DNA of 48,852 nt from Haliea sp. (GCA_002862465.1 PKDD01000078.1:1-48852), one strand, 5' to 3'; shown: positions 1 through 8,761, counted from the stretch's first letter. Translations and numbers: made by a program. The notes: a model not told the origin generated them from the letters alone.

Positions 1-2
1 TG

Positions 3-134
3 CGCGGCGGCTCCTGTGTCACCAAAAGCAGTCAAGCTCGACCCACTTACCGAAACTTTTTTTACCCACAAGACCGTTGGCAGTTCAGCGGTATTCGACT
101 GGCCCGTACCCCAGACAAAGAGGCGAACCAATGA
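3..134 (+). CDS. egtB: EgtB-like sulfoxide synthase, C-terminal end only (gene cut by window edge)
   Basis: Frame 3 is open from the window edge to a TGA at 132-134. It encodes the last 43 residues of a protein, with RGGSC at the start, PTYRNFF in the middle and [10 protein letters not shown] near the end. This is the typical C-terminal signature of EgtB and other FGE-sulfatase-fold proteins (GGSW ... R..YRNFF ... GFRLAR). EgtB is the non-haem iron enzyme that joins trimethylhistidine (hercynine) to a thiol donor in ergothioneine synthesis. The next gene encodes the hercynine-forming methyltransferase and its ATG overlaps this stop (ATGA, 131-134), which supports the call. Only the tail is visible, so catalytic residues cannot be checked. 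Confidence 0.8.
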   Translation, partial: RGGSCVTKSSQARPTYRNFFYPQDRWQFSGIRLARTPDKEANQ

Positions 135-1108
135 GCCAGCAAGCGTCGCGCAACAGCGATAGGGTAGTATTCAAAAATGAGCATCCCGATCTGAGTCACA
201 GCCGTGAGGAAATCCTCGCCGGTTTGCAAGCGCCTCAGAAAACAGTGAACCCGAAGTGGTTCTACGACGAGTACGGGTCACAGTTGTTTGACCAGATCAC
301 GCGTCTGCCAGAGTATTATCCAACGCGCACCGAGGTCGCTATTCTCACAGAAAACCGTGACCAAATCAGCGCACGCTGCGGTCATGGCTGCGTGTTTATC
401 GAGCCCGGTAGCGGTTCCAGTGAGAAGGTGCGGATATTGCTGGACGCCCTGCAGCCCTCAGCCTACGTGCCAGTGGATATCTCTGCGGAGTTTCTTCAGG
501 CTGCGGCTTTTGAACTCAGTGACGAGTACCCATGGCTAGACATCTATGCAGTATGTGCTGATTTCAATCAAGGCTGGTCTTTTCTCGACGCTTTACCGGC
601 AGGAAAACGTGTCGTGTTTTATCCAGGCTCAACCATCGGCAATCTTGAGCCAGACTTAGCAACTGAATTCCTGACTCGGGTGCGCGATATGATAGGTGAG
701 AGCGGTGGTGCTCTCATTGGAGTCGATACGCATAAATCCAGTGATCGTCTGAACGCGGCGTATAACGACAGCCAAGGTGTTACGGCAGCATTCAATCTGA
801 ATCTGCTGCGCCGATTAAACGAGTTGATGGGTGCGGAGTTTGACGAGGACAGTTTTCGCCACTATGCGTTTTACAATGTCGAGGCTCGGCGCATAGAAAT
901 GCACTTGGTCAGCGAACGCCAGCAGTCGGTGCGCTGCAACGGGGCCACCGTGGAGTTCTCACTCGGCGAAACCTTGCACACGGAAAGCTCCTATAAGTAC
1001 ACACCGCAATCGTTTACGGCACTGGCAGAGGCAGCAGGATTAAAGTTGACGCAGAGTTGGATGGATAGTGACGAATTATTCAGTGTGCACTATCTGGAAC
1101 GCGCCTGA
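131..1108 (+). CDS. egtD: L-histidine N-alpha-methyltransferase EgtD
   Basis: A SAM-dependent enzyme that trimethylates the alpha-amino group of histidine to hercynine, the first step of ergothioneine synthesis; cytoplasmic. The 325-residue product has the family's normal length. The N-terminal block [17 protein letters not shown] (about 41-57) followed by [10 protein letters not shown], and the glycine-rich SAM loop EPGSGSSEK (about 91-99), are hallmarks of the EgtD/DUF2260 methyltransferase family. The frame is open further upstream to 77. I chose the ATG at 131 because AGAGGCG lies 7 bases before it and because it overlaps the egtB stop as ATGA, so the two are probably translationally coupled. 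The gene ends 4 bases from the convergent stop of the next gene. Confidence 0.93.
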   Translation: MSQQASRNSDRVVFKNEHPDLSHSREEILAGLQAPQKTVNPKWFYDEYGSQLFDQITRLPEYYPTRTEVAILTENRDQISARCGHGCVFIEPGSGSSEKVRILLDALQPSAYVPVDISAEFLQAAAFELSDEYPWLDIYAVCADFNQGWSFLDALPAGKRVVFYPGSTIGNLEPDLATEFLTRVRDMIGESGGALIGVDTHKSSDRLNAAYNDSQGVTAAFNLNLLRRLNELMGAEFDEDSFRHYAFYNVEARRIEMHLVSERQQSVRCNGATVEFSLGETLHTESSYKYTPQSFTALAEAAGLKLTQSWMDSDELFSVHYLERA

Positions 1109-1112
1109 ACGT

Positions 1113-1625
1113 CTACCAATGGCCCGTGCCAGGCTGGCCCTTAAAGGGACCTCTGACACGATCGGTAATCCAGCCCCCGTAGAACTCGCCTGGCTGCGGC
1201 TTCACCCTCTCGCTGTTTACCCAACACTCTACCCGCCCGGGGTAGAATGACGCGTGGTTATGAATGGCAGCGAAACTATGGCTGGGGTTGGCATAAAGCC
1301 ACCCAATCGGCACCTGTTGTGGGTCGCTGGCTAGAGCGTAATAACTGGCCTCGCCTTTCCACTCACAAAAACTACGTTGGCTGATCCTGACCAGTTGCCG
1401 CCAGTCAATATCCTTTGCTGGCAGGTAGTAAGTGGGTGGGCTTGCCGTTTCCAGGACCCTCACAGTGGACAGACTAGTAGCGATGGAGACATGGGCATTG
1501 CTCACTTCAACCTTCTCATCGCTGGTCACTAAGGCAGGCGGGCGTGGATAGTCCCACACTGATTCTTGACCGACGCCTGGCTGCTCAGCAAAATCTGGCC
1601 GCTGTTTTCCCGTATATTCCCACAT
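1113..1625 (-). CDS. DUF427 domain protein
   Basis: A 170-residue protein with the DUF427 pattern: a short N-terminal strand region, then RVLETASPPTYYLPAKDID, then CEWKGEASYYAL, and a C-terminal FYPGRVECWVNSERVKPQPG block. DUF427 proteins are small single-domain beta proteins of unknown biochemical role; I do not assign a function. The frame stays open upstream to 1736, but the ATG at 1625 is preceded by AAGGAGAG at a normal distance and matches the family start (MWEYTGK). It lies 16 bases downstream of the small membrane-protein gene on the same strand, so the two probably form one operon. Its stop nearly abuts the stop of egtD from the other strand, leaving no room for a separate terminator. 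Confidence 0.8.
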   Translation of the reverse strand: MWEYTGKQRPDFAEQPGVGQESVWDYPRPPALVTSDEKVEVSNAHVSIATSLSTVRVLETASPPTYYLPAKDIDWRQLVRISQRSFCEWKGEASYYALASDPQQVPIGWLYANPSHSFAAIHNHASFYPGRVECWVNSERVKPQPGEFYGGWITDRVRGPFKGQPGTGHW

Positions 1626-1641
1626 GCTCAACCTACTCTCC

Positions 1642-1992
1642 TTATTGGCGATGCATTTTCTGCATGCCGCGAACGATAAAATGGATGAATGCGATCCACA
1701 GGCACACGTAAGCCAATGTGAAGCCCCAAGGGGCAACCCAATAACCTAACAACACGCCCATGACTGGCAGCATGGCCAGCCAGTGGCCGGGCACCCACGC
1801 ATCCTGTGCCCACGAAATCCATGTGGCGCTGATGGCTGAGAGGATCATCAGTCCCGCGAACAAAATCAGTGCCCAAGCATACTGATACATAAGACCTCCC
1901 AGCATAAGCGCGAGGATGCCAGCACTCGAATGGATGACAGCGCCAAGGTCTAATTTGTGTTCTTTTGGGGTCGGATTCTCAGACTCGGACAT
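1642..1992 (-). CDS. small integral membrane protein, unknown function
   Basis: A 116-residue protein with a charged N-terminus (MSESENPTPKEHKLD) and about four hydrophobic stretches: near 20-34, 37-55, 70-85 and 88-106. A basic tail follows, so it should be an inner-membrane protein. I do not recognise a named family with certainty; the size and layout are like many uncharacterised proteobacterial four-helix membrane proteins. It is the first gene of a likely two-gene unit with the DUF427 gene 16 bases downstream. No strong ribosome binding site precedes the ATG at 1992. Another overlapping frame (1628-1876) is a shadow without membrane-protein character. Confidence 0.6.
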   Translation of the reverse strand: MSESENPTPKEHKLDLGAVIHSSAGILALMLGGLMYQYAWALILFAGLMILSAISATWISWAQDAWVPGHWLAMLPVMGVLLGYWVAPWGFTLAYVCLWIAFIHFIVRGMQKMHRQ

Positions 1993-2137
1993 ACGAAATA
2001 ATATAGCGTGTCTGCTTCGCTATGAACACAAGTGTCACACTAGACATTATCATATTGTGCATCGGTTGCAGCGCTCAGTAGCGCCATTAAACATTGCCTC
2101 GATAGCGGTTCACCGACGCTATGCCGGTGGCATGATG

Positions 2138-3151
2138 TCACACATAACCGTCGGTCATCTCCATCGACACCTGCCACAGCTGCTGTGCCATTGGCTCATC
2201 GAAGACGTGGTTCGGCCCGTTCACCGTCACCGGATTGCAGTCTTCAAAATAGGCACCATTAATACCAGCAACATCTGGACTTGCAGCGACATACACCTGA
2301 GTGGCGGCACCTTCGGCAGGAGTTTTTGCAATGAGTGGGCCCACCCATTCAAAGCCCTTGCGAATGACTGCGGGGGCATTGCGGGCGATATTGGTCTGCA
2401 CCAGACCCGGATGAATTACGTTTGACGTAACGCCTGACCCGGCCAATTGCTTCGATAACTGCAATGAAAATAGCGCATTTGCCAGCTTAGATTGACCGTA
2501 GTACTCACCCGACTCGAGGACCAAATCGCCATTCAGACTGTCAAACACGATGCCTTCAGCGGGTGCCTGCTTGTAAGCGGAGCGACTGCCAACGTGCACG
2601 ATTCTACCGCCCTGTGGGTTCATTGCGGGCAGCAACTGATTGACGAGGACAAAGTGGCCAAGATGATTAACCCTAAACGTGCGTTCTATGCCGTCCACTA
2701 GAATCAATTCGCCGAACGTGTTGATGCCGGCATTGGCGATCACCATATCCAACTGCACACCCATGCCCTTCACCGCGTCAGCGCAGTTCAACGCCGACTG
2801 AAAATCCGACAGTTCCAACGCAAGTGGTGTGGTCTTGCCGCTCACGCTGGCGCATGCCTCTTGGGCTTTTTCTAAGGTACGGCCGGTGCCAATCACATGT
2901 GCACCGCGCTGTGCCAGCACCGCGAGCGTCTCGTAGCCGAGACCGGAGTTACAACCGGTAACCAATGCCGTCTTACCACTGAGGTTTACCCCTTCAGTGA
3001 CCGCTTCCGTCGTTGCGCCGGCATCAAAGGTGCCCTGCGGGAAACGCGCGTCGGGACTTGTCTCAGGCTCATCCTCACTGCAGGCGGCGCTGCTGGCCAG
3101 CGCAGCGGCTAGACTGAACTGTAAAAACCCGCGTCGACTTACTCGGGACAT
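2138..3151 (-). CDS. short-chain dehydrogenase/reductase with Tat signal peptide
   Basis: A 337-residue NAD(P)-dependent oxidoreductase of the retinol-dehydrogenase-like SDR type. It has the cofactor loop TGCNSGLG (65-72), NAG (140-142), the catalytic serine region at about 189-191 and the catalytic pair Tyr218 and Lys222 in YYGQSK. Unusually for an SDR it starts with a twin-arginine signal: SRRGFLQF (5-12), a hydrophobic stretch, and a cysteine at 24 followed by an acidic linker, so export as a folded protein, perhaps lipid-anchored, is likely. The lipobox (SAAC) is not canonical. AGAAGGAG precedes the ATG at good spacing. The substrate is unknown. It is a paralogue of the cytoplasmic-looking SDR at 8762-9655. 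A Coq4-like gene lies about 100 bases downstream on the same strand? No: that gene lies upstream in transcription (3254-3967) and probably reads into this one. Confidence 0.85.
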   Translation of the reverse strand: MSRVSRRGFLQFSLAAALASSAACSEDEPETSPDARFPQGTFDAGATTEAVTEGVNLSGKTALVTGCNSGLGYETLAVLAQRGAHVIGTGRTLEKAQEACASVSGKTTPLALELSDFQSALNCADAVKGMGVQLDMVIANAGINTFGELILVDGIERTFRVNHLGHFVLVNQLLPAMNPQGGRIVHVGSRSAYKQAPAEGIVFDSLNGDLVLESGEYYGQSKLANALFSLQLSKQLAGSGVTSNVIHPGLVQTNIARNAPAVIRKGFEWVGPLIAKTPAEGAATQVYVAASPDVAGINGAYFEDCNPVTVNGPNHVFDEPMAQQLWQVSMEMTDGYV

Positions 3152-3253
3152 AAATTGCTCCTTCTATTACCGAAAACCTGTCAAGCAATGTCAGAGGATG
3201 ACGCCCAATAAGCGCGAGACCCACTGGGAACGGACACAATCGCTAGTCTTTCA

Positions 3254-3967
3254 CTAACCCGCGGCAGCGGCAGCACCAACAGACCAGATCGGCTCATACA
3301 CGGGCGGCTCACCCAGACCAAGCTTTTGACGAACCTGTGGGAGCGGCAACGGCAGCAAGCCCTCCCAGTCAGCAAATTCGAGGCTCTCACTCTGCTTGCC
3401 GCGCCGCCATGCCTTGCGAATCATGCGGCGCATTTCAGGCCCGCCCGTGAAAAAAGCCATGGCGACGATGAGGGCAATACCGTTATGCCAATGTTGAGAG
3501 ATGTTGTAAGCAAGGACTGAGCCTTCACCGAGTAAATCACGCCCCCAACCTGTGGTGACATGCTGCAGATCATGGCAGTCGCGCAGCCGATTGAAGAAAC
3601 GCTCACGGTTCTCACCGACCGCGATACGATCGCCAGACTCGCTCGCCGCAACCAACCCGTCAGCGGTAATTTTTTCGCGCTCTGTAAATAACAGATACTG
3701 ATGGCCTAGACTCTCCTCTGGAAGCGAGCGCAAGTAGTCATGGTCCACCAGCGTTTCCAATAGGTTACGCTGTTCTGCCAAAATGCGCTGGCCCATTTCA
3801 GTCTTTTTGAATTTGCGATAGTGGCGCTCCCCTGAATTACCAGACAGTGCGCGAATAATAACAAATACCTCATCAGTATTATCAGGGTCTATACGCAGGC
3901 GACCCACGGCGCGCCAAGCGGTACGAAATTGAAGGCTGGTATCGGGCTTTTCCACAATATATCTCAC
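3254..3967 (-). CDS. Coq4-like (ubiquinone biosynthesis COQ4 family) protein
   Basis: A 237-residue protein resembling the COQ4 family. The key signature is RDCHDLQHVTTGWGRD, with the metal-binding type motif HDxxH at 132-136, followed by helices AYNISQHWHNGIALIVAMAFF. In eukaryotes Coq4 takes part in ubiquinone synthesis (recently linked to ring C1 decarboxylation/hydroxylation); bacterial members occur in scattered proteobacteria and their roles are less clear. The GTG start at 3967 has no good ribosome binding site, and a second in-frame GTG lies at 3955, so the start is uncertain. It is transcribed toward the Tat-SDR, about 100 bases away, and diverges from the PQQ dehydrogenase gene. A role connected to quinone supply for that dehydrogenase is possible but is inference. 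Confidence 0.75.
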   Translation of the reverse strand: MRYIVEKPDTSLQFRTAWRAVGRLRIDPDNTDEVFVIIRALSGNSGERHYRKFKKTEMGQRILAEQRNLLETLVDHDYLRSLPEESLGHQYLLFTEREKITADGLVAASESGDRIAVGENRERFFNRLRDCHDLQHVTTGWGRDLLGEGSVLAYNISQHWHNGIALIVAMAFFTGGPEMRRMIRKAWRRGKQSESLEFADWEGLLPLPLPQVRQKLGLGEPPVYEPIWSVGAAAAAG

Positions 3968-4061
3968 GTAGTTAAAGGAGAATTTATCTCAAGTCTGTAC
4001 GTTACTGTAATCTTTGGCGTTTGGTCAAATTAAGGCCAACAATAAAACCTTGAATAGAGAA

Positions 4062-4089
4062 TAGGGCAATTTTGCTGCGCATTGCCCTA
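4062..4089. repeat. perfect 9-bp inverted repeat between divergent genes
   Basis: TAGGGCAAT at 4062-4070 and its exact complement ATTGCCCTA at 4081-4089, separated by 10 bases. It lies about 95 bases upstream of the Coq4-like start (minus strand) and about 160 bases upstream of the PQQ dehydrogenase (plus strand). Neither side carries a T-run, so it does not look like an intrinsic terminator. The 19-base centre-to-centre arm spacing (two helical turns) would suit a dimeric regulator. An operator is inference. Confidence 0.4.
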
Positions 4090-4250
4090 GTGCTGCATCA
4101 CACTCTGAAAAGTCCGTCATTTTCAAGGTCCGACGGCCATCGCCAGAGTGCCGTTGATCGACAGTGTACTTTGTTCAGATCGTCGACAGCACTACATCTT
4201 CCTCCCTATGGTCGCTATACTAGCGCACTAACTGGGCTCCTTGGACATCT

Positions 4251-6392
4251 ATTCTGAATCGTTTAATCACCGCTACGCTGCTGCTCGCTGTCTCATTACC
4301 CGGCTACTGCCTCTCTGTTGATGATCAACGGCTGGCACGCGCCGGTTCAGAGCCCGGCAATTGGATGAGTCACGGCAAGACTTGGCGCGAGCAACGCTTT
4401 AGTCCACTGACAGAAATCAATGACAGTAATGTCAATCAATTAGGCATTAGCTGGTTTTTCGAAACACCTTTTACCAATGGTCTCCAAGGTACACCGCTGG
4501 TTGTTGATGGGGTGATGTACGCCAGCGCCGAGTGGAGTGTGGTTTATGCGCTTGATGCTCGCACGGGTGAGATGTTGTGGAAATATGATCCGATGGTACC
4601 CCGCGAGACGGCTTATAAATATTGCTGCGGTGCCATTAATCGCGGAGTGGCTGTCTGGCAGGATAAGGTCTATATCGGCACGCTGGATGGGCGTCTGATT
4701 GCTATTAATGCAGCCAGCGGCCTTGCGGCTTGGCAGACCCAGACGACAGATACTAACAAGGCCTATTCTATTACCGGTGCGCCACGCATTGCCAATGGCA
4801 AAGTGATTATCGGTAACGGAGGCTCGGAGTATGGGGTGCGTGGTTATGTCAGTGCCTATGATGCCGAAACCGGCCAACAGGTCTGGCGATTTTATACTAT
4901 TCCGGGCAACCCGGCTGATGGCTTTGAAAATGAATCGATGGCGATCGCAGCGAAAACGTGGACCGGCGAGTGGTGGAAGGTCGGCGGCGGCGGCACCGTT
5001 TGGGATTCTATTGTCTTCGACCCTGAACTGAATATTCTTTACATCGGTGTAGGCAACGGCGCGCCGCATAACCGCGATATTCGTAGCCCTGACGGCGGGG
5101 ATAATTTATTTCTGACCTCTATCGTGGCCGTAAATGCAGACAGTGGAGAGTATCTGTGGCACCACCAGCAGGTAGAGGGAGACACGTGGGACTATACATC
5201 CACCCAGCAAATGGTCCTAGCGAACATACAATGGCAGGGTCTACCGCGCAAAGTTCTAATGCAGGCACCCAAGGCAGGTTTCTTTTATGTTTATGACCGC
5301 GTCACTGGCGAGCTGTTGTCGGCGGAACCTTATGTAAAAGTCACCTGGGCCAGTGGCTATGATTTAACTACCGGTAAGCCGATTGAAAATTCGGGTGTGC
5401 GTTATGCGTCTGGCACCACGTCCATGATCTTTCCCAGCGGACTTGGCGGGCATAACTGGCACCCAATGGCCTATAGTCCCGATACGGGCTTAATGTATAT
5501 CCCCACCCTTGAGTTTGGCACTGAGTTTGAAAAGGACGAAGCGTTTGAGTTTACGCCACGCCACTGGAATTTAGGCTACAAGGCGGATGGCGCTAACCTG
5601 AATCAACAGCTGACCCAAGCGATCTTAAAAACCATGCCGAAATATTTTTTAATGGCCTGGGATCCTGTCAAGCAAGCAGCGGCATGGCGAGCGGACTACC
5701 CTTACGGGCCTAACGGTGGCGTTCTGGCCACTGCGGGCAACTTGATATTTCAGGGTAGCGTCGACGGCTATTTCTATGCCTATCGCGCCGATACGGGTGA
5801 ACGCCTGTGGCGTTCTGATGTGCAAAATGGCGTGATGGCAGCACCGATTAGCTATCAGGTCGATGGCGAGGACTATGTCACGGTAATGGTTGGCCGAGGC
5901 GGCGGTTTCAGCTTGATGATCGGCATACAACATGATCGCCCAGTAATAAACGGTCGGGTGATTACCTTTAAGCTCGGTGCCAGCGAGACACTGCCAGTCC
6001 TACCCCGCAAGGAGTTTCCCGAGCCCACACCACGACTGGACATTAGTACTGAACAATTGAAGCGCGGTCATCATTTATACAGTCGCTACTGTGCACGATG
6101 TCATGGCATGGATGTCGTCAGTGATGGCTCGGTGCCGGACTTGCGACATCTCGATTTAATCTGGCATGAAAATTTCTTGCCTGTAGTGCTTGAGGGCACG
6201 ATGGAAAGTGCCGGAATGCCGAGGTTCAATGATGTGCTCAATGAAGACGATGCACACTCTGTACATGCCTATATTATTGAGCGCAGTCATGAGGATAAGA
6301 CACTGCGTGAGTCATGGAGTGTGTGGTTGGCCATAAAAGAGTGGTTCTACACAATGGTTGCCAAAGTAATGACCTGGCTGTTGCCGCAGTAA
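4251..6392 (+). CDS. PQQ-dependent quinohaemoprotein dehydrogenase with C-terminal cytochrome c domain
   Basis: A periplasmic type-II alcohol-dehydrogenase-like enzyme: it would oxidise an alcohol or sugar with PQQ and pass electrons to its own haem. Seen: repeated propeller tryptophan motifs (DARTGEMLWKY, DAETGQQVWRF, DTGERLWRS), the adjacent-cysteine disulfide YKYCCGA at about 4614-4635, the active-site region TWDYTSTQQ, and one haem site CARCH at 6090-6104 with a downstream Met (AGMPRF) as likely axial ligand. A hydrophobic tail (WLAIKEWFYTMVAKVMTWLL) may hold it to the membrane. The first ATG in frame is at 4365, inside the mature part. Upstream, the frame encodes a convincing signal peptide (LNRLITATLLLAVSLPGYCLS) but has no ATG, GTG or TTG, so translation must begin at ATT 4251 or CTG 4254, or the start region contains a sequence change. 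No PQQ synthesis genes are in the window. Confidence 0.85.
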   Translation: MLNRLITATLLLAVSLPGYCLSVDDQRLARAGSEPGNWMSHGKTWREQRFSPLTEINDSNVNQLGISWFFETPFTNGLQGTPLVVDGVMYASAEWSVVYALDARTGEMLWKYDPMVPRETAYKYCCGAINRGVAVWQDKVYIGTLDGRLIAINAASGLAAWQTQTTDTNKAYSITGAPRIANGKVIIGNGGSEYGVRGYVSAYDAETGQQVWRFYTIPGNPADGFENESMAIAAKTWTGEWWKVGGGGTVWDSIVFDPELNILYIGVGNGAPHNRDIRSPDGGDNLFLTSIVAVNADSGEYLWHHQQVEGDTWDYTSTQQMVLANIQWQGLPRKVLMQAPKAGFFYVYDRVTGELLSAEPYVKVTWASGYDLTTGKPIENSGVRYASGTTSMIFPSGLGGHNWHPMAYSPDTGLMYIPTLEFGTEFEKDEAFEFTPRHWNLGYKADGANLNQQLTQAILKTMPKYFLMAWDPVKQAAAWRADYPYGPNGGVLATAGNLIFQGSVDGYFYAYRADTGERLWRSDVQNGVMAAPISYQVDGEDYVTVMVGRGGGFSLMIGIQHDRPVINGRVITFKLGASETLPVLPRKEFPEPTPRLDISTEQLKRGHHLYSRYCARCHGMDVVSDGSVPDLRHLDLIWHENFLPVVLEGTMESAGMPRFNDVLNEDDAHSVHAYIIERSHEDKTLRESWSVWLAIKEWFYTMVAKVMTWLLPQ

Positions 6393-6528
6393 CCCACTCT
6401 GTGTCTACCGACGATAACAATACGCACGCTGCAATGGTTAACGAGAAAACACTACTGCCGTCTGCAGACTAACAACTTACATTGGTTTTTTGGCAACGTC
6501 ACTGCACAACTGGAGGTCGTAAACCGTC

Positions 6529-6621
6529 ATGCTCGGATTTACGCGGATGCTTAAAAAGACGATGTCCTTGTCGCTGCTGTTTGGTTATAGTCCACGGCTG
6601 ATTTCAGGAGAAAACGTATGA
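6529..6621 (+). CDS. possible 30-residue leader ORF coupled to the oxygenase gene
   Basis: An ATG at 6529, with GGAGG at 6512-6516 upstream, opens a 30-codon frame (MLGFTRMLKKTMSLSLLFGY at its start). Its TGA (6619-6621) overlaps the ATG of the oxygenase gene (6618) as ATGA. The arrangement is typical of translational coupling. The peptide is basic and mildly hydrophobic with no recognised family. It may be a real small gene, a leader that sets the oxygenase level, or chance. Confidence 0.25.
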   Translation: MLGFTRMLKKTMSLSLLFGYSPRLISGENV

Positions 6622-7559
6622 GCGTACCGACGATCAACCTCGCCAACCCCTCTACTGCCTCCCTCGCGGCACTCGACGCCGCGTGCCGGGACCATGGCTT
6701 CTTCCTGCTCGAGGGACATGGCCTCGACGCGTTGATTGAGCGCAGTTGGGATGCCACCGAGCGGTTCTTCGCATCGGAGCCGGGACAAAAACATCAGCTA
6801 ATGCGCAAGGAGGGCCAGCCTACCGGATACTATGATCGCGAGCTCACTAAGCGGCTACGCGATCGCAAAGAGGTCTTCGACCTGCTCTCTCCGGCTTTGC
6901 CTGCGGAGTTCAGCACGAATGTCTGGCCTGACTGGATACCCGATCTGCAGGAAACGATAACAGAATATTTCGAAGCTATGGGCGCCGCAGCCGAAAAGAC
7001 GCTGCAGCTTGTGCTCGCCGCACTGAGTCTACCACTCGACATCGCAGCGCGGCACCACGGCAGTGCTCTCGGGAGTCTGATGCGCCTAAACCACTATACG
7101 ATCGATGATCCCACCCCGCTGTCTGATCGAAAAAATCTTGCGCCCTTAGGAGAGTTAGCATTAGGGCCCCATACCGATCCCGGCGTAATCACGCTGCTGC
7201 TACAGGATCATACTGGCGGGCTGCAGACCAAGTCTGCTGAGCACGGCTGGATTGATATCCCGCCACGTGCTGGCACCATCGTGGTAAACCTTGGTGACTC
7301 GTTGCAGGTCTGGAGTAACGATCAATACAAGGCGGCCGTTCACCGTGTCACACCGATGCGCGAGACAGACCGCTACAGCATTCCTTTTTTCCTAAACCCC
7401 ACCTTCGATGCCGTGATAAAACCGATCCCCGAACTCTGCGACGGCAAGCCCCAGTATCGTCCCTTTACCTGGCGTGAATTTGGCATTGGTCGCGCCAATG
7501 ATAATTACGCAGACCTTGGAGCGGAGGACATTCAGATCTCTAAATATAGGGTGGCGTGA
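6618..7559 (+). CDS. 2-oxoglutarate/Fe(II)-dependent oxygenase, isopenicillin-N-synthase-like
   Basis: A 313-residue cytoplasmic dioxygenase of the DIOX_N plus 2OG-FeII_Oxy type. The N-terminal half has DHGFFLLEGHGL, the usual substrate-side domain start. The double-stranded beta helix carries the iron ligands His185 and Asp187 (PHTDPG) and His242 (AVHRV), and the 2-oxoglutarate-binding Arg252-x-Ser254 (DRYSIPFF). Length and motif spacing are normal for the family, which includes hydroxylases, desaturases and ring-forming oxidases; the substrate cannot be told. The stretch is richer in G+C than its surroundings. It has AGGAG upstream (6608-6612) and overlaps the small frame before it as ATGA. 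It converges with the flavin monooxygenase gene. Confidence 0.88.
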   Translation: MSVPTINLANPSTASLAALDAACRDHGFFLLEGHGLDALIERSWDATERFFASEPGQKHQLMRKEGQPTGYYDRELTKRLRDRKEVFDLLSPALPAEFSTNVWPDWIPDLQETITEYFEAMGAAAEKTLQLVLAALSLPLDIAARHHGSALGSLMRLNHYTIDDPTPLSDRKNLAPLGELALGPHTDPGVITLLLQDHTGGLQTKSAEHGWIDIPPRAGTIVVNLGDSLQVWSNDQYKAAVHRVTPMRETDRYSIPFFLNPTFDAVIKPIPELCDGKPQYRPFTWREFGIGRANDNYADLGAEDIQISKYRVA

Positions 7560-7625
7560 GTCCGCGGCTCAATACCCGACGGAAAGCATCGATTGCATCA
7601 GAAGGCTACGCTAGGAGCAGCCATT

Positions 7626-8576
7626 CTAAAGCCGCGACACGACTTCGGCTAATGCGCGCATCGACTGCTCAGCGCATTGAGGACTTAGCCCCTTGATACG
7701 AGGCCGGGCAACAATCAGATAGTTCATACCCAGTTGTTCTTGATACAGTTGAATTTCGCTCGCGACCTCTTCTGCATTGCCGACAATCCACGCTGCTTGC
7801 ATTGTCGTATTGCCTAATTTTAGTGTACTTGCCAACTGTGAGAGGTCACGTATTATTCGATCACACAGTCCTTTATCAGAACTGATAAAAATTGTGCGCA
7901 TTAGTGCTATTTCACGGGGCCTAGGCTGGCTATGTTGCTCCAACGCGCTGCTGTATAGAGCGTAGTTTTCTTTTAACTGCTGCAGTGACTCCATCGGTGA
8001 CGCAAGATACGGCGCACCCATTTTACCCGCCTGTGCCAACGCCTTTGGACCGAAAGCAGCCATCCAAATGGGTGGATGGGGTTTCTGCACAGGCAGGGGC
8101 GACATCACCGCACCGATCTCTTCAGCGCCAACAATTTCGCCAGCCCAAGCCGCTTTCATCACATCAAGATTACGATTGAGTAGCTCGCGCTTTTCTTTCG
8201 GATTAACGTTGAAAGCATTCAACATGTTTTTGTCAAAACCCCGACCGAGGCCGAGAATGAGGCGGCCACCACTAAGCTGATCCAGCACGGCAACTTGCTC
8301 TGCTGCCTGCAGAGGATTGCGAATAGGAAGCAGATAAGACGTCGTGCCAAGCTTAATAGTTGTCGTACGCGCTGCCACTGCGGCTAGCTGCAGAATAGGC
8401 TCAGGCACTGACGATGGACCTGCAAAATGGCTCTCTGGCAACCAGAAAGAATGATAGCCAGACTGCTCCGCTAGCTCAGCCTGTGTGCATAGGGTATTGG
8501 CATCTATAGCACTGCTCATATGCCAAGGCGTGATACCCAAGCGCAGCGGGGAGATCTGTTGAGGTGTTGTTTGCAT
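7626..8576 (-). CDS. LLM-class flavin-dependent oxidoreductase (luciferase-like)
   Basis: A 316-residue TIM-barrel monooxygenase of the bacterial-luciferase-like family. Seen: LAEQSGYHSFWLPESHFAG (about 33-51), then TIKLGTTSYLLPIRNPLQAAEQVAVLDQLS with GGRLILGLGRGFDK (about 104-117), and PPIWMAAFGPKALAQAGKMGA, all standard blocks of the family. Such enzymes use reduced FMN or F420 and oxygen, or act as F420-linked reductases; which applies here cannot be read from sequence. It is followed 185 bases downstream on the same strand? In transcription order the SDR at 8762-9655 comes first and this gene second, so they may share a transcript. The substrate is unknown. Confidence 0.88.
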   Translation of the reverse strand: MQTTPQQISPLRLGITPWHMSSAIDANTLCTQAELAEQSGYHSFWLPESHFAGPSSVPEPILQLAAVAARTTTIKLGTTSYLLPIRNPLQAAEQVAVLDQLSGGRLILGLGRGFDKNMLNAFNVNPKEKRELLNRNLDVMKAAWAGEIVGAEEIGAVMSPLPVQKPHPPIWMAAFGPKALAQAGKMGAPYLASPMESLQQLKENYALYSSALEQHSQPRPREIALMRTIFISSDKGLCDRIIRDLSQLASTLKLGNTTMQAAWIVGNAEEVASEIQLYQEQLGMNYLIVARPRIKGLSPQCAEQSMRALAEVVSRL

Positions 8577-8761
8577 TGTATCTTTACTCTAAAAAAACTC
8601 GCAGCGATAAAATTCTGCATCAACCCTGAGTGCACTACAGCGTGTTTCAGGTTTTTAGCAGCGGTCCTATATTCGACCTTGAAAGACTCCTGCTAGTGAG
8701 CTACACGCATAAACTATTACGTCCTTGTGCCCTCCGCAGCGCCACTCAATTGCCTTACGGG

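Noticed and set aside
6460-6469. GTCTGCAGAC palindrome between the PQQ and oxygenase genes
   Set aside because: Ten bases with no partner site or clear position relative to a promoter; likely chance.
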